29,739 nt of DNA from Candidatus Sulfotelmatobacter sp. (GCA_030044775.1 JASICF010000149.1:1-29739); one strand, 5' to 3'; counted from the first letter of the stretch, positions 7,872 through 17,410 are shown. Numbers and translations: made by a program. Notes: generated by a model not told the origin, from the sequence alone.

Positions 7872-9122
7872 ATGACAATGAATCGCATCACTCTAAAAAA
7901 CAGCCAGTCCGCGCTGCCCGCTTGGTTGCCTCGCGGAATGGCTGCCGTTCTCATTTTGACTTGTACAGGCTGGTTCGGTTGCGGCGGATACTCCCGGCAA
8001 AATGCCCACGCCGAAGGTCCCCATGTGGTTTCGGTCTCGATCGCGAAGGTGCAGAAGCAGGACGTGCCGGTTTACCTGGTCGGCCTCGGCTCGGTCACGG
8101 CCTTCTACACGGCCAATATCAAGAGTCGCGTCGATGGCCAGATCATGCGGGTGAACTTTCAAGAAGGTCAGATCGTGCACGAGGGCGATCTGCTGATCGT
8201 GATCGATCCGCGGCCGTATCAGGTCCAGCTTGAGCAGATGCAGGCCCAGCTGTTCAAAGATCAGGCTTCCCTGCGCGATGCCAGGTTAAATCTCGACCGC
8301 TATACTACCCTGATTCCTTCGGGGAGCATTGCGCAGCAGCAGGTGGATACCCAGAAGTCGCTGGTGGATCAACTGGACGGCCAGGTGCGCACCGACCAGG
8401 CGCAGATCGACAACGCCAAGCTGCAGATTGTCTATTGCAACATCACGGCGCCGTTTACCGGCCGGGTCGGCCTGCGGCAAGTCGACCCAGGAAATATCGT
8501 CCACGCCACCGATACCAACCCCATGTTGATTCTGACGCAACTGCAGCCCATCGCGGTGATCTTCACGCTTCCCGAAGATGAATTACCTACCGTGGCCCAG
8601 CACATGAAAGACGCGACACTGCAGGTGGAAGCTTACAGCCGCGACAATCAGACCAGGCTCGGCACAGGCAAGCTGATGACGATCGACAATCAGATCGATC
8701 CGACGACAGGAACCGCAAAGCTGAAAGCCGTATTCGATAATAGAGACAGCCAGCTCTGGCCGAACCAATTCGTAAATGCCGATCTCCTGCTTGAGACGAG
8801 AAAAAACAGCACCGTGGTTCCGAGCGCTTCAATTTTGCACGGGCCGCAGGGCGCCTTTGTTTATGCCGTGAATCCGGATAAGACCGTGGAGGCGCGCAAC
8901 GTCGATATTGCTCTGACTCAGGGCACCGCGACCGTGATAAAAAGCGGGATTAAGCCCGGCGAGGTCGTGGTTACTGACGGGCAGGACAAGCTGCAAACGG
9001 GAAGCAGCATCGAGCCGCGCAATCCCGGAGCCGGCAGTGCGACTGCTGAACAAAAAGGCACCGGCAATCTCTCACCTGAGGATACCAGTGCCACATCGTC
9101 CTCAGGAAACGCCACTCGATGA
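7872..9122 (+). CDS. RND efflux periplasmic adaptor (MdtA-like membrane fusion protein)
   Basis: The 416-residue protein has an N-terminal hydrophobic segment (about residues 23-37) and then the adaptor order: barrel-sandwich half (VDGQIMRVNFQEGQIVHEGDLLIVIDPRPYQ, split around the hairpin), coiled-coil hairpin (about 115-180), the second lipoyl half (CNITAPFTGRVGLRQVDPGNIV), beta-barrel and membrane-proximal domain. It would join the inner-membrane pump to an outer-membrane channel. Cysteines near the N-terminus (CTGWFGCG) suggest a lipoprotein, but neither site fits a strict lipobox. The C-terminal 35 residues are Ser/Thr/Gly-rich and look disordered. The start at 7872 is followed by a second ATG at 7878, and no good ribosome-binding site is seen for either. 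The stop overlaps the permease start (ATGA). Confidence 0.95.
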   Translation: MTMNRITLKNSQSALPAWLPRGMAAVLILTCTGWFGCGGYSRQNAHAEGPHVVSVSIAKVQKQDVPVYLVGLGSVTAFYTANIKSRVDGQIMRVNFQEGQIVHEGDLLIVIDPRPYQVQLEQMQAQLFKDQASLRDARLNLDRYTTLIPSGSIAQQQVDTQKSLVDQLDGQVRTDQAQIDNAKLQIVYCNITAPFTGRVGLRQVDPGNIVHATDTNPMLILTQLQPIAVIFTLPEDELPTVAQHMKDATLQVEAYSRDNQTRLGTGKLMTIDNQIDPTTGTAKLKAVFDNRDSQLWPNQFVNADLLLETRKNSTVVPSASILHGPQGAFVYAVNPDKTVEARNVDIALTQGTATVIKSGIKPGEVVVTDGQDKLQTGSSIEPRNPGAGSATAEQKGTGNLSPEDTSATSSSGNATR

Positions 9123-12100
9123 GTCCCTCGCGCATATTTATTCTCCGGCCCGTGGCAACCACGTTGCTGATGGTCGGAGTGCTGCTGGTGGGCTGGGTTG
9201 CCTTCATGCAACTCCCGGTTTCCGCGCTACCCGAGGTTGATTACCCTACCATTCAGGTGGTCACGTTCTATCCTGGCGCCGACCCCGAGGTGATGGCCTC
9301 TTCCGTCACTTCGCCACTGGAACGCCAATTCGGACAAGTTCCCGGGCTCAGCCAAATGACCTCCACCAGTTCATTCGGCAGCTCGGTTATTACTCTGCAG
9401 TTTGGACTGGATCAGAATATCGACGTGGAGGAGCAGCAGGTGCAGGCAGCGGTTAACGCGGCCGCGACTTATCTGCCCGCCGATCTGCCTAATCCCCCCA
9501 TCTACAACAAGGTGAATCCCGCGGATGCGCCTATTCTCACTTTGGCCATGAGCTCGGATTCTCTTCCGCTGTCAAAAGTTGAGGATTTGGCCGACACCGC
9601 TCTCGCGCAGAAAATTTCCCAGCTCCCAGGGGTGGGACTGGTCTCGATCAGCGGCGGACAGAAGCCGGCGGTGCGTGTTCAAGTGAATCCGACTTCGTTG
9701 GCTTCTTTTGGATTAAGCCTCGAAGATGTGCGCACCGCACTTGCCGAGGCCAATGTCGATCAGGCTAAGGGCGTGATCGACGGCGCACGGCAGTCCTACA
9801 CGCTGGGAGATAACGACCAGCTATTCACCGCGGCTCAATACAAGCCCATCGTGGTCGCGTATCGCAACGGGGCGCCGGTTCGCCTCAGCGACGTCGCCAA
9901 CGTGATCGACGGCACCGAAAACAATCTCCTCGCCGCCTGGATGAATACAACACCGGCGGTTATCGTGAACATCCAGCGGCAGCCGGGCGCGAACATCATC
10001 AGCGTCGTCGATCGCATCAAGAAACTGCTCCCGCAGTTGCAGGGATCGCTGCCATCGGCCGTCCGGGTGCAGATTCTCACCGACCGGACCACTACCATCC
10101 GCGCCTCGGTGAAGGACGTTGAGTTCGAGCTGGCCCTGACTATCGTGCTGGTCGTCGTCGTTATTTTCTTCTTCTTGCGAAGTCTGCGAGCCACCTTCAT
10201 TCCCAGCGTGGCTGTGCCACTCTCCATTGTGGGAACCTTCGGCGTGATGTATCTGCTCGGGTATAGCCTGAACAATCTCACCCTCATGGCATTAACCATT
10301 TCGACCGGTTTCGTGGTCGACGATGCCATCGTGATGATCGAGAACATCGACCGTTTTCTGGAAGCGGGAGATTCTCCGCTCGATGCGGCGCTGAAAGGTT
10401 CAGGACAGATCGGGTTCACGATTGTCTCGCTTACGGTTTCGCTGATTGCCGTGCTCATTCCCCTGTTGTTCATGGGTGACATTGTCGGCCGGCTCTTTCG
10501 CGAGTTCGCGGTTACGCTGGCCGTAACCATCCTTGTCTCCGCTGGAGTTTCGCTCAGCCTGACGCCCATGATGTGCGCCAAACTGCTCCGGCACCGCAAA
10601 CCGGGCGAGGAAGGCCGTTTCTACCGAACGACGGAAGATTTCTACAGTCGCGTCATCGCCTTCTACGGCCGCACCGTTAAGTGGGTCCTCAAACATCAGA
10701 CGGCAACTCTTCTGGTCACTTTCGGAACGCTCGTGCTCACGCTTGTGCTTTATGTAATCGTGCCGAAGGGCTTTTTCCCGGTGCAGGATACGGGCGTCAT
10801 TCTCGGCATTTCGCAAGCGCCTGACGATGTTTCGTTCGACGCAATGTCGCGCCGTCAGCAGGAATTGGCGAGGGTCATTCTCAAAGACAAAGATGTTGAG
10901 AGCCTGTCTTCTTTCATCGGCGTCGATGGAACGAATACCACTCCCAACAGCGGACGCATTCAGATCAATCTGAAGCCGCGCGATGAGCGCAGCGACGACG
11001 CATCCGCAATCATCCGCCGCTTGCAGCCCGAGATTGCCAAGGTCGGGGGCATCACGCTCTACATGCAGCCGGTGCAGGATTTAACCGTCGAAGACCGGGT
11101 AAGCCGCACCCAGTTCCAGTATTCCATCGAAGACGCCGATGCCCACGAATTGGCGCAATGGACCCCCAGGCTGGTCGAGAAGATGCGCGCTTCTCCCGTG
11201 TTGCGCGATGTGGCCACCGACGAGCTCAATGGTGGGCTCAAGACCTTCATCAGCATCGACCGCGATACTGCCTCGCGCCTCGGCATACTTCCCCAGGCAA
11301 TCGATAACACGCTGTATGACGCCTTCGGCCAGCGGCTGGTCTCCACCATCTTCACGCAACTCAATCAATACCACGTGGTGCTTGAGGTGCTGCCCAGCTT
11401 CGCTAGCACGCCCCAAGCCATGGATGACGTTTACATTCGTCCCGCGAGCGCCATGCCGAACGCCGGAGCGCCCACGGCTAATGCCCCGATTTCGACCACC
11501 AGCGGGAACCCGGTTCCGCTTTCCGCGTTCACGCATCTGCAGTCGACCAGCGCTCCGCTGGCGGTCAACCACCAGGGACAGTTCCCGGTGGTGACGTTGT
11601 CGTTCAATCTTGCGCCGGGAGCTTCACTCGGTCAGGCCACTGCGGCAATCCAGCAGGCAGAGAAAGAAATTCAGCTTCCGCCAAGTATTCATGCGGCTTT
11701 TCAGGGAACGGCGGCAGCCTTTCAGAATTCACTCTCCACCGAACCCTTCTTGATCTTGGCCGCGATCATCACGGTGTATATCGTGCTCGGAGTTTTGTAC
11801 GAAAGTTACATTCATCCCATCACTATTCTTTCGACTCTGCCTTCGGCGGGCGTGGGCGCGATTTTGGCTTTGATGCTCACGGGAAACGATCTCACCGTGG
11901 TTGCTCTGATCGGAATCATTCTGCTGATCGGCATCGTGAAAAAGAACGCAATCATGATGATCGACTTCGCCCTCGAAGCTGAGCGCGATGAGCACAAACC
12001 TCCGGAGGAGGCCATTTATCAAGCATGTTTGCTTCGCTTCCGCCCGATCATGATGACCACCATGGCCGCGCTGCTTGGCGGCTTGCCGCTCGCATTGGGA

Positions 12101-12283
12101 TCGGGTACGGGCGCGGAGCTGCGCCGGCCGCTGGGCATAACGATTGTCGGAGGCTTGATTCTGAGCCAGTTGTTGACTCTGTACACGACGCCGGTAGTTT
12201 ACTTGTGGTTCGATCGATTAGCGACAAAGTTTGCGAAGTACAACATCGGGAACCCGATCCCGCATGAGATGCCTGCGGATTAG
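9119..12283 (+). CDS. RND efflux permease, first subunit (MdtB-like)
   Basis: A 1054-residue hydrophobe/amphiphile efflux transporter with the standard two-fold repeat: a transmembrane helix, a large periplasmic porter/docking loop, and a helix bundle, twice. Proton-relay residues are present: Asp401-Asp402 in GFVVDDAIVMIEN (TM4) and Lys941-Lys942 in GIVKKNAIMMID (TM10). GRLFREFAVTL and FRPIMMTTMAALLGGLPLALG are further RND hallmarks. It starts with MSPSRIFILRPVAT, the usual cytoplasmic N-terminus, and is coupled by a 4-bp overlap to the adaptor. A second, different RND permease lies 483 bp downstream, so the pump probably works as a mixed trimer as known for E. coli MdtB/MdtC. The drug range is not predictable. 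Confidence 0.97.
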   Translation: MSPSRIFILRPVATTLLMVGVLLVGWVAFMQLPVSALPEVDYPTIQVVTFYPGADPEVMASSVTSPLERQFGQVPGLSQMTSTSSFGSSVITLQFGLDQNIDVEEQQVQAAVNAAATYLPADLPNPPIYNKVNPADAPILTLAMSSDSLPLSKVEDLADTALAQKISQLPGVGLVSISGGQKPAVRVQVNPTSLASFGLSLEDVRTALAEANVDQAKGVIDGARQSYTLGDNDQLFTAAQYKPIVVAYRNGAPVRLSDVANVIDGTENNLLAAWMNTTPAVIVNIQRQPGANIISVVDRIKKLLPQLQGSLPSAVRVQILTDRTTTIRASVKDVEFELALTIVLVVVVIFFFLRSLRATFIPSVAVPLSIVGTFGVMYLLGYSLNNLTLMALTISTGFVVDDAIVMIENIDRFLEAGDSPLDAALKGSGQIGFTIVSLTVSLIAVLIPLLFMGDIVGRLFREFAVTLAVTILVSAGVSLSLTPMMCAKLLRHRKPGEEGRFYRTTEDFYSRVIAFYGRTVKWVLKHQTATLLVTFGTLVLTLVLYVIVPKGFFPVQDTGVILGISQAPDDVSFDAMSRRQQELARVILKDKDVESLSSFIGVDGTNTTPNSGRIQINLKPRDERSDDASAIIRRLQPEIAKVGGITLYMQPVQDLTVEDRVSRTQFQYSIEDADAHELAQWTPRLVEKMRASPVLRDVATDELNGGLKTFISIDRDTASRLGILPQAIDNTLYDAFGQRLVSTIFTQLNQYHVVLEVLPSFASTPQAMDDVYIRPASAMPNAGAPTANAPISTTSGNPVPLSAFTHLQSTSAPLAVNHQGQFPVVTLSFNLAPGASLGQATAAIQQAEKEIQLPPSIHAAFQGTAAAFQNSLSTEPFLILAAIITVYIVLGVLYESYIHPITILSTLPSAGVGAILALMLTGNDLTVVALIGIILLIGIVKKNAIMMIDFALEAERDEHKPPEEAIYQACLLRFRPIMMTTMAALLGGLPLALGSGTGAELRRPLGITIVGGLILSQLLTLYTTPVVYLWFDRLATKFAKYNIGNPIPHEMPAD

Positions 12284-12293
12284 CGGAGAACGT

Positions 12294-12677
12294 ATGACAA
12301 GGACTCCTGTAGCGAAACGAATCAGTCCCATGCTGGCCACCGACAATATGGAAAAGACCATTTCGTTTTACCAGGAAGTACTTGGCTTTGTGCCAACAAT
12401 CAAGTCGCCGGAGTACTCGATTGTTGAACGCGACGGACAAACGATCCACTTCCAGAAGGCAGCATCCGAGGAAGTCATGAAGTCCGTCCGAGGCCATACT
12501 GAGATCTACATCGAAGTTGCCGGCATTCACATTATCTGGAAGCACGTAGAGAGCCTTAGAAATCGGTACAGAATCCGGGAGCTGTTCAACAGGGAATACG
12601 GCATGACCGAGTTCCACATTGAAGATCCGAATGGGTGCCTCGTGTTCGTGGGCGAGCCGACGTCAAAGGGAAATTGA
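12294..12677 (+). CDS. VOC-superfamily (glyoxalase/bleomycin-resistance fold) protein
   Basis: A 127-residue single-domain protein. The pattern PMLATDNMEKTISFYQEVLGF (from about residue 12, split after TISFY) and the C-terminal FHIEDPNGCLVFVGEP are typical of vicinal-oxygen-chelate proteins related to bleomycin resistance proteins and glyoxalase-like enzymes. I start it at the ATG at 12294 because GGAGA precedes it at suitable spacing and the family N-terminus aligns there; a longer frame exists upstream but would overlap the RND gene. It sits between two RND permease genes, 10 bp after the first, so co-transcription with the pump is likely. It could bind or modify a compound handled by the pump, but the substrate is unknown. 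Confidence 0.85.
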   Translation: MTRTPVAKRISPMLATDNMEKTISFYQEVLGFVPTIKSPEYSIVERDGQTIHFQKAASEEVMKSVRGHTEIYIEVAGIHIIWKHVESLRNRYRIRELFNREYGMTEFHIEDPNGCLVFVGEPTSKGN

Positions 12678-12765
12678 CGCCATTCGATCCAATTGGAACC
12701 GGCCTAAAGATGCAGTTGTTTAGCGGGCTTGCTCGCGTTGAAGGCAAGCTCCGATGCGAATCTGA

Positions 12766-15700
12766 ATGAGCATTTCGGCTCCATTTATCCGGCGACCGAT
12801 TGGCACGTCGCTGCTGGCAGCGGCGCTGCTGCTCTCGGGCATCCTTGCCTTTAACTACCTGCCGGTGGCGTCGCTGCCGCGCGTCGATTTCCCTGTGATT
12901 CAAGTGAGCGCGCAACTCCCGGGAGCAGATCCACAGACAATGGCTTCGGCGGTGGCGACCCCGCTGGAACGCCAGTTCGGCCGCATCTCCGCTATCAATC
13001 AGATGACTTCGACGAGCCAACTCGGCTCGACCAGCATTGTTCTGCAATTCGATTTGAACCGTAACATCGACGCCGCCAGCCGCGACGTGCAGGCGGCTAT
13101 CAATGCGTCGCGCAGCCAATTGCCGCCCAATCTCCCCAGCAATCCGCAATATTGGAAGGCCAATCCGTCGGAAGCGCCGATCATGATTCTGGATCTGACT
13201 TCGGACACGCAAACTGTGGCGCAGATGTACGACGCAGCCGATTCCATTCTGTCGCAGAAGCTTTCGCAAGTGAGCGGGGTTGGCCAGGTGGAGGTAGGCG
13301 GCGCCGCGCAGCCGGCGGTGCGAGCCGAAGTGAATCCAATGCTGCTCAACAAACTCGGCGTAGGGCTCGATACAGTGCGCAACGCTCTAAACCTTGCCAA
13401 TTCCAATCAGGCCAAGGGGCAACTGAGTCTGGGAAGCAAGACCTGGATGCTTGACGACAATGATCAGCTTTTTACGGCCGATCAGTACCGGCCGTTGATT
13501 GTCGCCTACCGCAATGGCGCGCCGGTTCGGCTTTCCGACGTAGCCGAGGTCGAAGATTCCGTTGTCGATGTGCGCAACATCGGCTTGGCCAACGGCAAAC
13601 CCAGCGTACTGATCATTATTTTCCGGCAGCCTGGAGCGAACATCATCGAGACCGTCGACCGCGTGATTTCGCTTCTGCCTTATCTGCAGTCTTCGATTTC
13701 TCCGGCCATTCACATCTCCATCGCTCTTGACCGCACCGTAACGGTTCGAGCTTCGGTGAAAGATATTGAGTTCACGCTGATCGTCTCGGTGATTCTCGTC
13801 ATTCTCGTAGTTTTCGCTTTTCTACGGACGGTGCGGGCCACGATTATTCCGAGCATCGCAGTTCCACTGTCGCTGGTTGGAACTTTTGGCGTGATGTATG
13901 TGCTGGGCTATAGCCTGGACAATTTATCCTTGATGGCCCTCGCGATCTCTACCGGATTCGTGGTCGATGACGCGATCGTGGTCCTCGAAAACATCACGCG
14001 TTATGTCGAGCAGGGAATGGATGCGGTACGTGCAGCGTTTAAAGGAGCTGCGGAGATTGGATTTACCGTGGTCTCCATGAGCCTCTCGCTGATCGCTGTC
14101 TTTATTCCGTTATTGCTGATGGGAGGCATTGTCGGCCGTCTGTTTCGCGAGTTCGCCATCACGTTGAGCATCGCGATTGTGATTTCACTGCTGGTATCGC
14201 TGACCACAACTCCCACAATGTGCGCAAAGTTCCTGCGTCCAGCCGCTGACGATTCCCATAACCGCTTCTATCGCGCCAGTGAGGCGGTTTTCGATTGGAT
14301 GTTGGGCAGCTATCGCCGGGCTTTGCGCGTGGCTTTGAAGCACAGCTTCATCATGTTGTGCTTAACCATAGCCGTTGCCGTTTTCAGCGTCTTTCTTTAC
14401 ATCAAGGTTCCTAAGGGATTTTTCCCGCAGCAGGATACATCGCGCATCGGCGGTTCAGTGCAGGCCGCGCAGGACATTTCCTTCCAAGCGATGCGCCACA
14501 AAATGGAGCGCTATGTCTCCATTGTGATGACCGATCCGGCGGTAAGCTCCGTGGTAGGTTTTGCGGGCGGAAACACAGTTTCAAACCAGGGGCGTTTTTT
14601 CATTATGCTCAAGCCGCTCGAGGACCGCACCTCGTGCGCTGGACTGCACTTCTGGGACTTCTGCCCACGGGTTTCTGCTGACGAGGTGCTCAACCGCCTG
14701 CGGGACAAGCTCGAGGTAGTCCCCGGCGCGACATTGTATTTGCAGTCCTATCAGGATCTGACGATCGGCGGCCGGCGCAGCAACGCGCAATATCAATACA
14801 CCCTCGAAGACCAGGATCTGAACGAGTTGAACAACTGGGGACCAAGGCTGCTGGAAAAACTGCGCGTGTTGCCGGAGTTGCGCGATGTGAACACCGATCA
14901 GCAGGATCAGGGCCTGGAGGCAAAACTGGTCATTGACCGCGATACGGCAAGCCGCCTCGGCGTCGCGGCGCAGGACATCGACAACGCGCTCTACGACGCT
15001 TTCGGGCAGCGCCAGGTCTCCACCATGTACGAGCCGCTGAACCAATATCACGTGGTCATGGAAGTGGCGCCGCAATTCCAGCAAACCACCGAGGCGCTGC
15101 AAAATATTTATCTGCGCTCTGCGAGCGGCGCGCCTATACCTCTGGCCGCGTTCACGCACTATGAGCCTTCGAATATCGCTCTTGCCGTAAACCACCAAAG
15201 CCAGTTTCCTGCGGTTACCATCTCATTCAATCTGGCGCCCGGAACGTCTCTGGGCCAGGCAACCATGGCCATCGAGAAGGCGCAGCGCTCCATTGATTTT
15301 CCATCCACCATCTCCGCCAGTTTTCAAGGCACCGCGGCAGCGTTCATGGATTCGCTTTCGAGCGAGCTGATTCTGATCATTACCGCGCTGATCGCGGTCT
15401 ACATTGTCTTGGGAATGCTCTACGAGAGCTATATTCACCCCATTACGATTCTTTCGACCCTGCCCTCGGCGGGCGTTGGCGCACTGCTGGCTCTGATGCT
15501 GACGCACAATGAACTCAACGTGATCGGGACGATCGGAATCATTCTGCTCATCGGCCTGGTCAAAAAAAACGCAATTATGATGATCGATGTGGCTCTGGAT
15601 GTGGAACGCACGCAGGGGAAGAAGCCGGTGGATGCGATTTACGACGCCTGCCTGCTGCGCTTCCGCCCCATTATGATGACCACGATGGCGGCTTTGCTGG

Positions 15701-15924
15701 GAGGTTTACCGCTGGCTCTCGGCCGAGGCACCGGATCGGAGCTACACCGTCCTCTGGGCATCACTATCGTCGGAGGATTGATCGTTAGCCAGGCTCTCAC
15801 CTTGTTTACCACGCCGGTCGTTTACGTTTATCTTGACCGCCTGCGCATGTTCCTGCGCGGTGGCCAGGAAGCTTCTCCGGCAGAGAGTCATGCGGGGACA
15901 GTCACACCAAGTCCCGCCCATTGA
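12766..15924 (+). CDS. RND efflux permease, second subunit (MdtC-like)
   Basis: A 1052-residue RND transporter paralogous to the one upstream and very similar in its membrane parts. Asp401-Asp402 (GFVVDDAIVVLEN) and Lys933-Lys934 (GLVKKNAIMMID) form the proton relay, so this subunit also looks transport-competent. Compared with its partner it carries an extra stretch of about 13 residues in the second periplasmic loop, with Cys624 and Cys633 in SCAGLHFWDFCPRV. The first copy instead has an Ala/Asn-rich insertion near NAGAPTANAPIS. The start MSISAPFIRRPIGTSLL is typical of the family. Presumably it assembles with the adaptor and first permease; the outer-membrane partner must be encoded elsewhere. 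Confidence 0.96.
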   Translation: MSISAPFIRRPIGTSLLAAALLLSGILAFNYLPVASLPRVDFPVIQVSAQLPGADPQTMASAVATPLERQFGRISAINQMTSTSQLGSTSIVLQFDLNRNIDAASRDVQAAINASRSQLPPNLPSNPQYWKANPSEAPIMILDLTSDTQTVAQMYDAADSILSQKLSQVSGVGQVEVGGAAQPAVRAEVNPMLLNKLGVGLDTVRNALNLANSNQAKGQLSLGSKTWMLDDNDQLFTADQYRPLIVAYRNGAPVRLSDVAEVEDSVVDVRNIGLANGKPSVLIIIFRQPGANIIETVDRVISLLPYLQSSISPAIHISIALDRTVTVRASVKDIEFTLIVSVILVILVVFAFLRTVRATIIPSIAVPLSLVGTFGVMYVLGYSLDNLSLMALAISTGFVVDDAIVVLENITRYVEQGMDAVRAAFKGAAEIGFTVVSMSLSLIAVFIPLLLMGGIVGRLFREFAITLSIAIVISLLVSLTTTPTMCAKFLRPAADDSHNRFYRASEAVFDWMLGSYRRALRVALKHSFIMLCLTIAVAVFSVFLYIKVPKGFFPQQDTSRIGGSVQAAQDISFQAMRHKMERYVSIVMTDPAVSSVVGFAGGNTVSNQGRFFIMLKPLEDRTSCAGLHFWDFCPRVSADEVLNRLRDKLEVVPGATLYLQSYQDLTIGGRRSNAQYQYTLEDQDLNELNNWGPRLLEKLRVLPELRDVNTDQQDQGLEAKLVIDRDTASRLGVAAQDIDNALYDAFGQRQVSTMYEPLNQYHVVMEVAPQFQQTTEALQNIYLRSASGAPIPLAAFTHYEPSNIALAVNHQSQFPAVTISFNLAPGTSLGQATMAIEKAQRSIDFPSTISASFQGTAAAFMDSLSSELILIITALIAVYIVLGMLYESYIHPITILSTLPSAGVGALLALMLTHNELNVIGTIGIILLIGLVKKNAIMMIDVALDVERTQGKKPVDAIYDACLLRFRPIMMTTMAALLGGLPLALGRGTGSELHRPLGITIVGGLIVSQALTLFTTPVVYVYLDRLRMFLRGGQEASPAESHAGTVTPSPAH

Positions 15925-15997
15925 CCCGCCCGTCCTGGAATCCTGCTAAGATTAAAAATCCTCTGTATGGCAACGGTCTCGAATCGGTTCCAGTCGC

Positions 15998-16037
15998 GCG
16001 TGCAACCTGCGGTTATGGGCAAAGCATCGCAGCACGC
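15998..16037 (+). other. Foldable leader hairpin upstream of the beta-propeller lipoprotein
   Basis: A continuous 13-base arm CATCGCAGCACGC (16025-16037) is complementary to three blocks upstream: GCGTGC (15998-16003), TGCG (16008-16011) and ATG (16015-16017). The blocks are separated by bulges of four and three bases, and a 7-base loop (GGCAAAG) closes the hairpin. It lies in the 207-bp gap before the gene at 16132. There is no T tract after it, so it is not a simple terminator. It may be a 5' leader element, but I match it to no known riboswitch family. Confidence 0.3.
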
Positions 16038-16131
16038 AAGGTGGGATTTTCCATGGCATCTCAGTATGATGGGTCTTCACCGGTGTCGCGTCGCATAGGC
16101 CGTTTCTTTTAATTTCTTTCAGGAGTTAGGA

Positions 16132-17220
16132 ATGCTTCAAAAGGCTTTGGCGCTAATGTTCGCCTCGGCGGGCATCGCCGCTTGCGTTGGATGCAGCACG
16201 CAGAGTCACTACTTGTTCGCAGCTCTTCCATCTGTAAACGAGGTCGCCGTTTATCGCGAAGATCCTATTGCCGGCGTGCTCACGCAGATCACCGGCAGTC
16301 CTTACAGCGTGGGCGATGGCGCCCACTCGCTGGTCATTCATCCTTCTGGAAAGTACTTGTACGTCGCCAATCCCGGGCAGGATGAAAATGACGTCTCCCT
16401 GTTTACCATTGCTGGAAACGGTGTGTTAACCGAGGTTTTCCCCCGCGCAACCGTCGCTCCCCTGGGGAATGCTCCGGAACTTCTGGTCATGGATCCAAGC
16501 GGCGATTATCTGTACGTAATGAACTCCGCCTCGGAAAACATTACGGTTTTTTCCGTCAATTCGACGACTGGCGTGCTCACCCAAATTGATGGATCCCCAT
16601 TTCCGGTAGGGCTGGCGCCCCTCAATATGGAGTTGACCCCTTCGGGAAAATTTCTTTTCGTTTCAGCCGCGAGCGAGCCCAACGGATTAATCGAAGGCTT
16701 CAGTGTGAGCTCCGGAAAGCTCCAATTCTCCAGCCTCACCAGCACCCAGGGACTGAATCCCTACGGGCTGGTCATCGATCCCGCCGGCAAATACCTGTAC
16801 GCCGCGAATACTTCATCCAATTCGATCACCATCTTTTCCATCGGTTCGAACGGCGCGCTGACCCAAATCGCGGGATCTCCTCTGGCCGATATCTACAACG
16901 GCCCTGTCGCCATGATGATGGACCCGAAGGGACAATTCCTTTACGTGGCCAACCAGTCATCGAACAATCTTGCGGTCTACACACTAACGTCATCGAGCGC
17001 ATTACCGGTTGGCCTGACGACCTCCACCACTACGTTTGCCTTCACAACCGAAAGCGACCCCACTGTGATCGCCTTCGACCCGAACGGAGGCCATCTGTTT
17101 GTTGGCAGCCAGGGCTCCTCACCCGGAATTCAGTCGTTTCAGGTTACCAGCGGCAACTTGAACCCGATCTATACCTATAAAGTGGCGAACTCGGCAACGT
17201 CGATCGCAGTTAGTCCGTAG
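16132..17220 (+). CDS. YVTN/lactonase-type beta-propeller lipoprotein
   Basis: A 362-residue protein with a lipoprotein signal: hydrophobic segment, then IAAC with Cys18 as likely lipidated residue; Cys21 follows three residues later. The body is a seven-bladed propeller of the 6-phosphogluconolactonase/YVTN class. A repeated pattern of 'hydrophobic-LTQI-x-GSP' followed by 'P-[SK]-G-[KQ]-[YF]-L-[YF]-V' is seen at about residues 40-80, 145-180 and 230-280. It is probably surface- or periplasm-exposed; these propellers are abundant in soil acidobacteria with unproven functions, so enzymatic lactonase activity should not be assumed. The start is supported by AGGAG at good spacing (caggagttaggaATG). 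It is likely a monocistronic gene: gaps of 207 and 190 bp flank it. Confidence 0.88.
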   Translation: MLQKALALMFASAGIAACVGCSTQSHYLFAALPSVNEVAVYREDPIAGVLTQITGSPYSVGDGAHSLVIHPSGKYLYVANPGQDENDVSLFTIAGNGVLTEVFPRATVAPLGNAPELLVMDPSGDYLYVMNSASENITVFSVNSTTGVLTQIDGSPFPVGLAPLNMELTPSGKFLFVSAASEPNGLIEGFSVSSGKLQFSSLTSTQGLNPYGLVIDPAGKYLYAANTSSNSITIFSIGSNGALTQIAGSPLADIYNGPVAMMMDPKGQFLYVANQSSNNLAVYTLTSSSALPVGLTTSTTTFAFTTESDPTVIAFDPNGGHLFVGSQGSSPGIQSFQVTSGNLNPIYTYKVANSATSIAVSP

Positions 17221-17304
17221 CGAGTTGTCGGTCCCCGAACGCGGATAATTTGACGGCCCGGTGACAACTGTAGCTAGCAGGTTTACGACAATACTGACTT
17301 CGGC

Positions 17305-17324
17305 AGCCGTCCCTTGCGGCTTTG
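17305..17324 (+). terminator. Weak terminator-like hairpin after the beta-propeller gene
   Basis: AGCCG (17305-17309) pairs with CGGCT (17317-17321) across a 7-base loop, and TTT occurs at the 3' side. It is about 85 bases after the stop at 17220. The short stem and short T run make this weak; it may instead be incidental. Confidence 0.2.
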
Positions 17325-17410
17325 CAACTAAACTCGGGGCGTACGCAATAAGGTCCTAGTTAGTTGGCGAGTAGAGCCCGTGCCGAGACTAGGTTCAGGA
17401 TACGAAATCC

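Noticed and set aside
9835..10599. A 254-codon minus-strand frame inside the first RND permease
   Set aside because: Antisense shadow of a high-GC gene; Arg/Thr/Met-rich product with no motif.
15921..16112. A 63-codon plus-strand frame with TTG start after the second RND permease
   Set aside because: No ribosome-binding site, no recognisable features, and it covers the foldable leader sequence.
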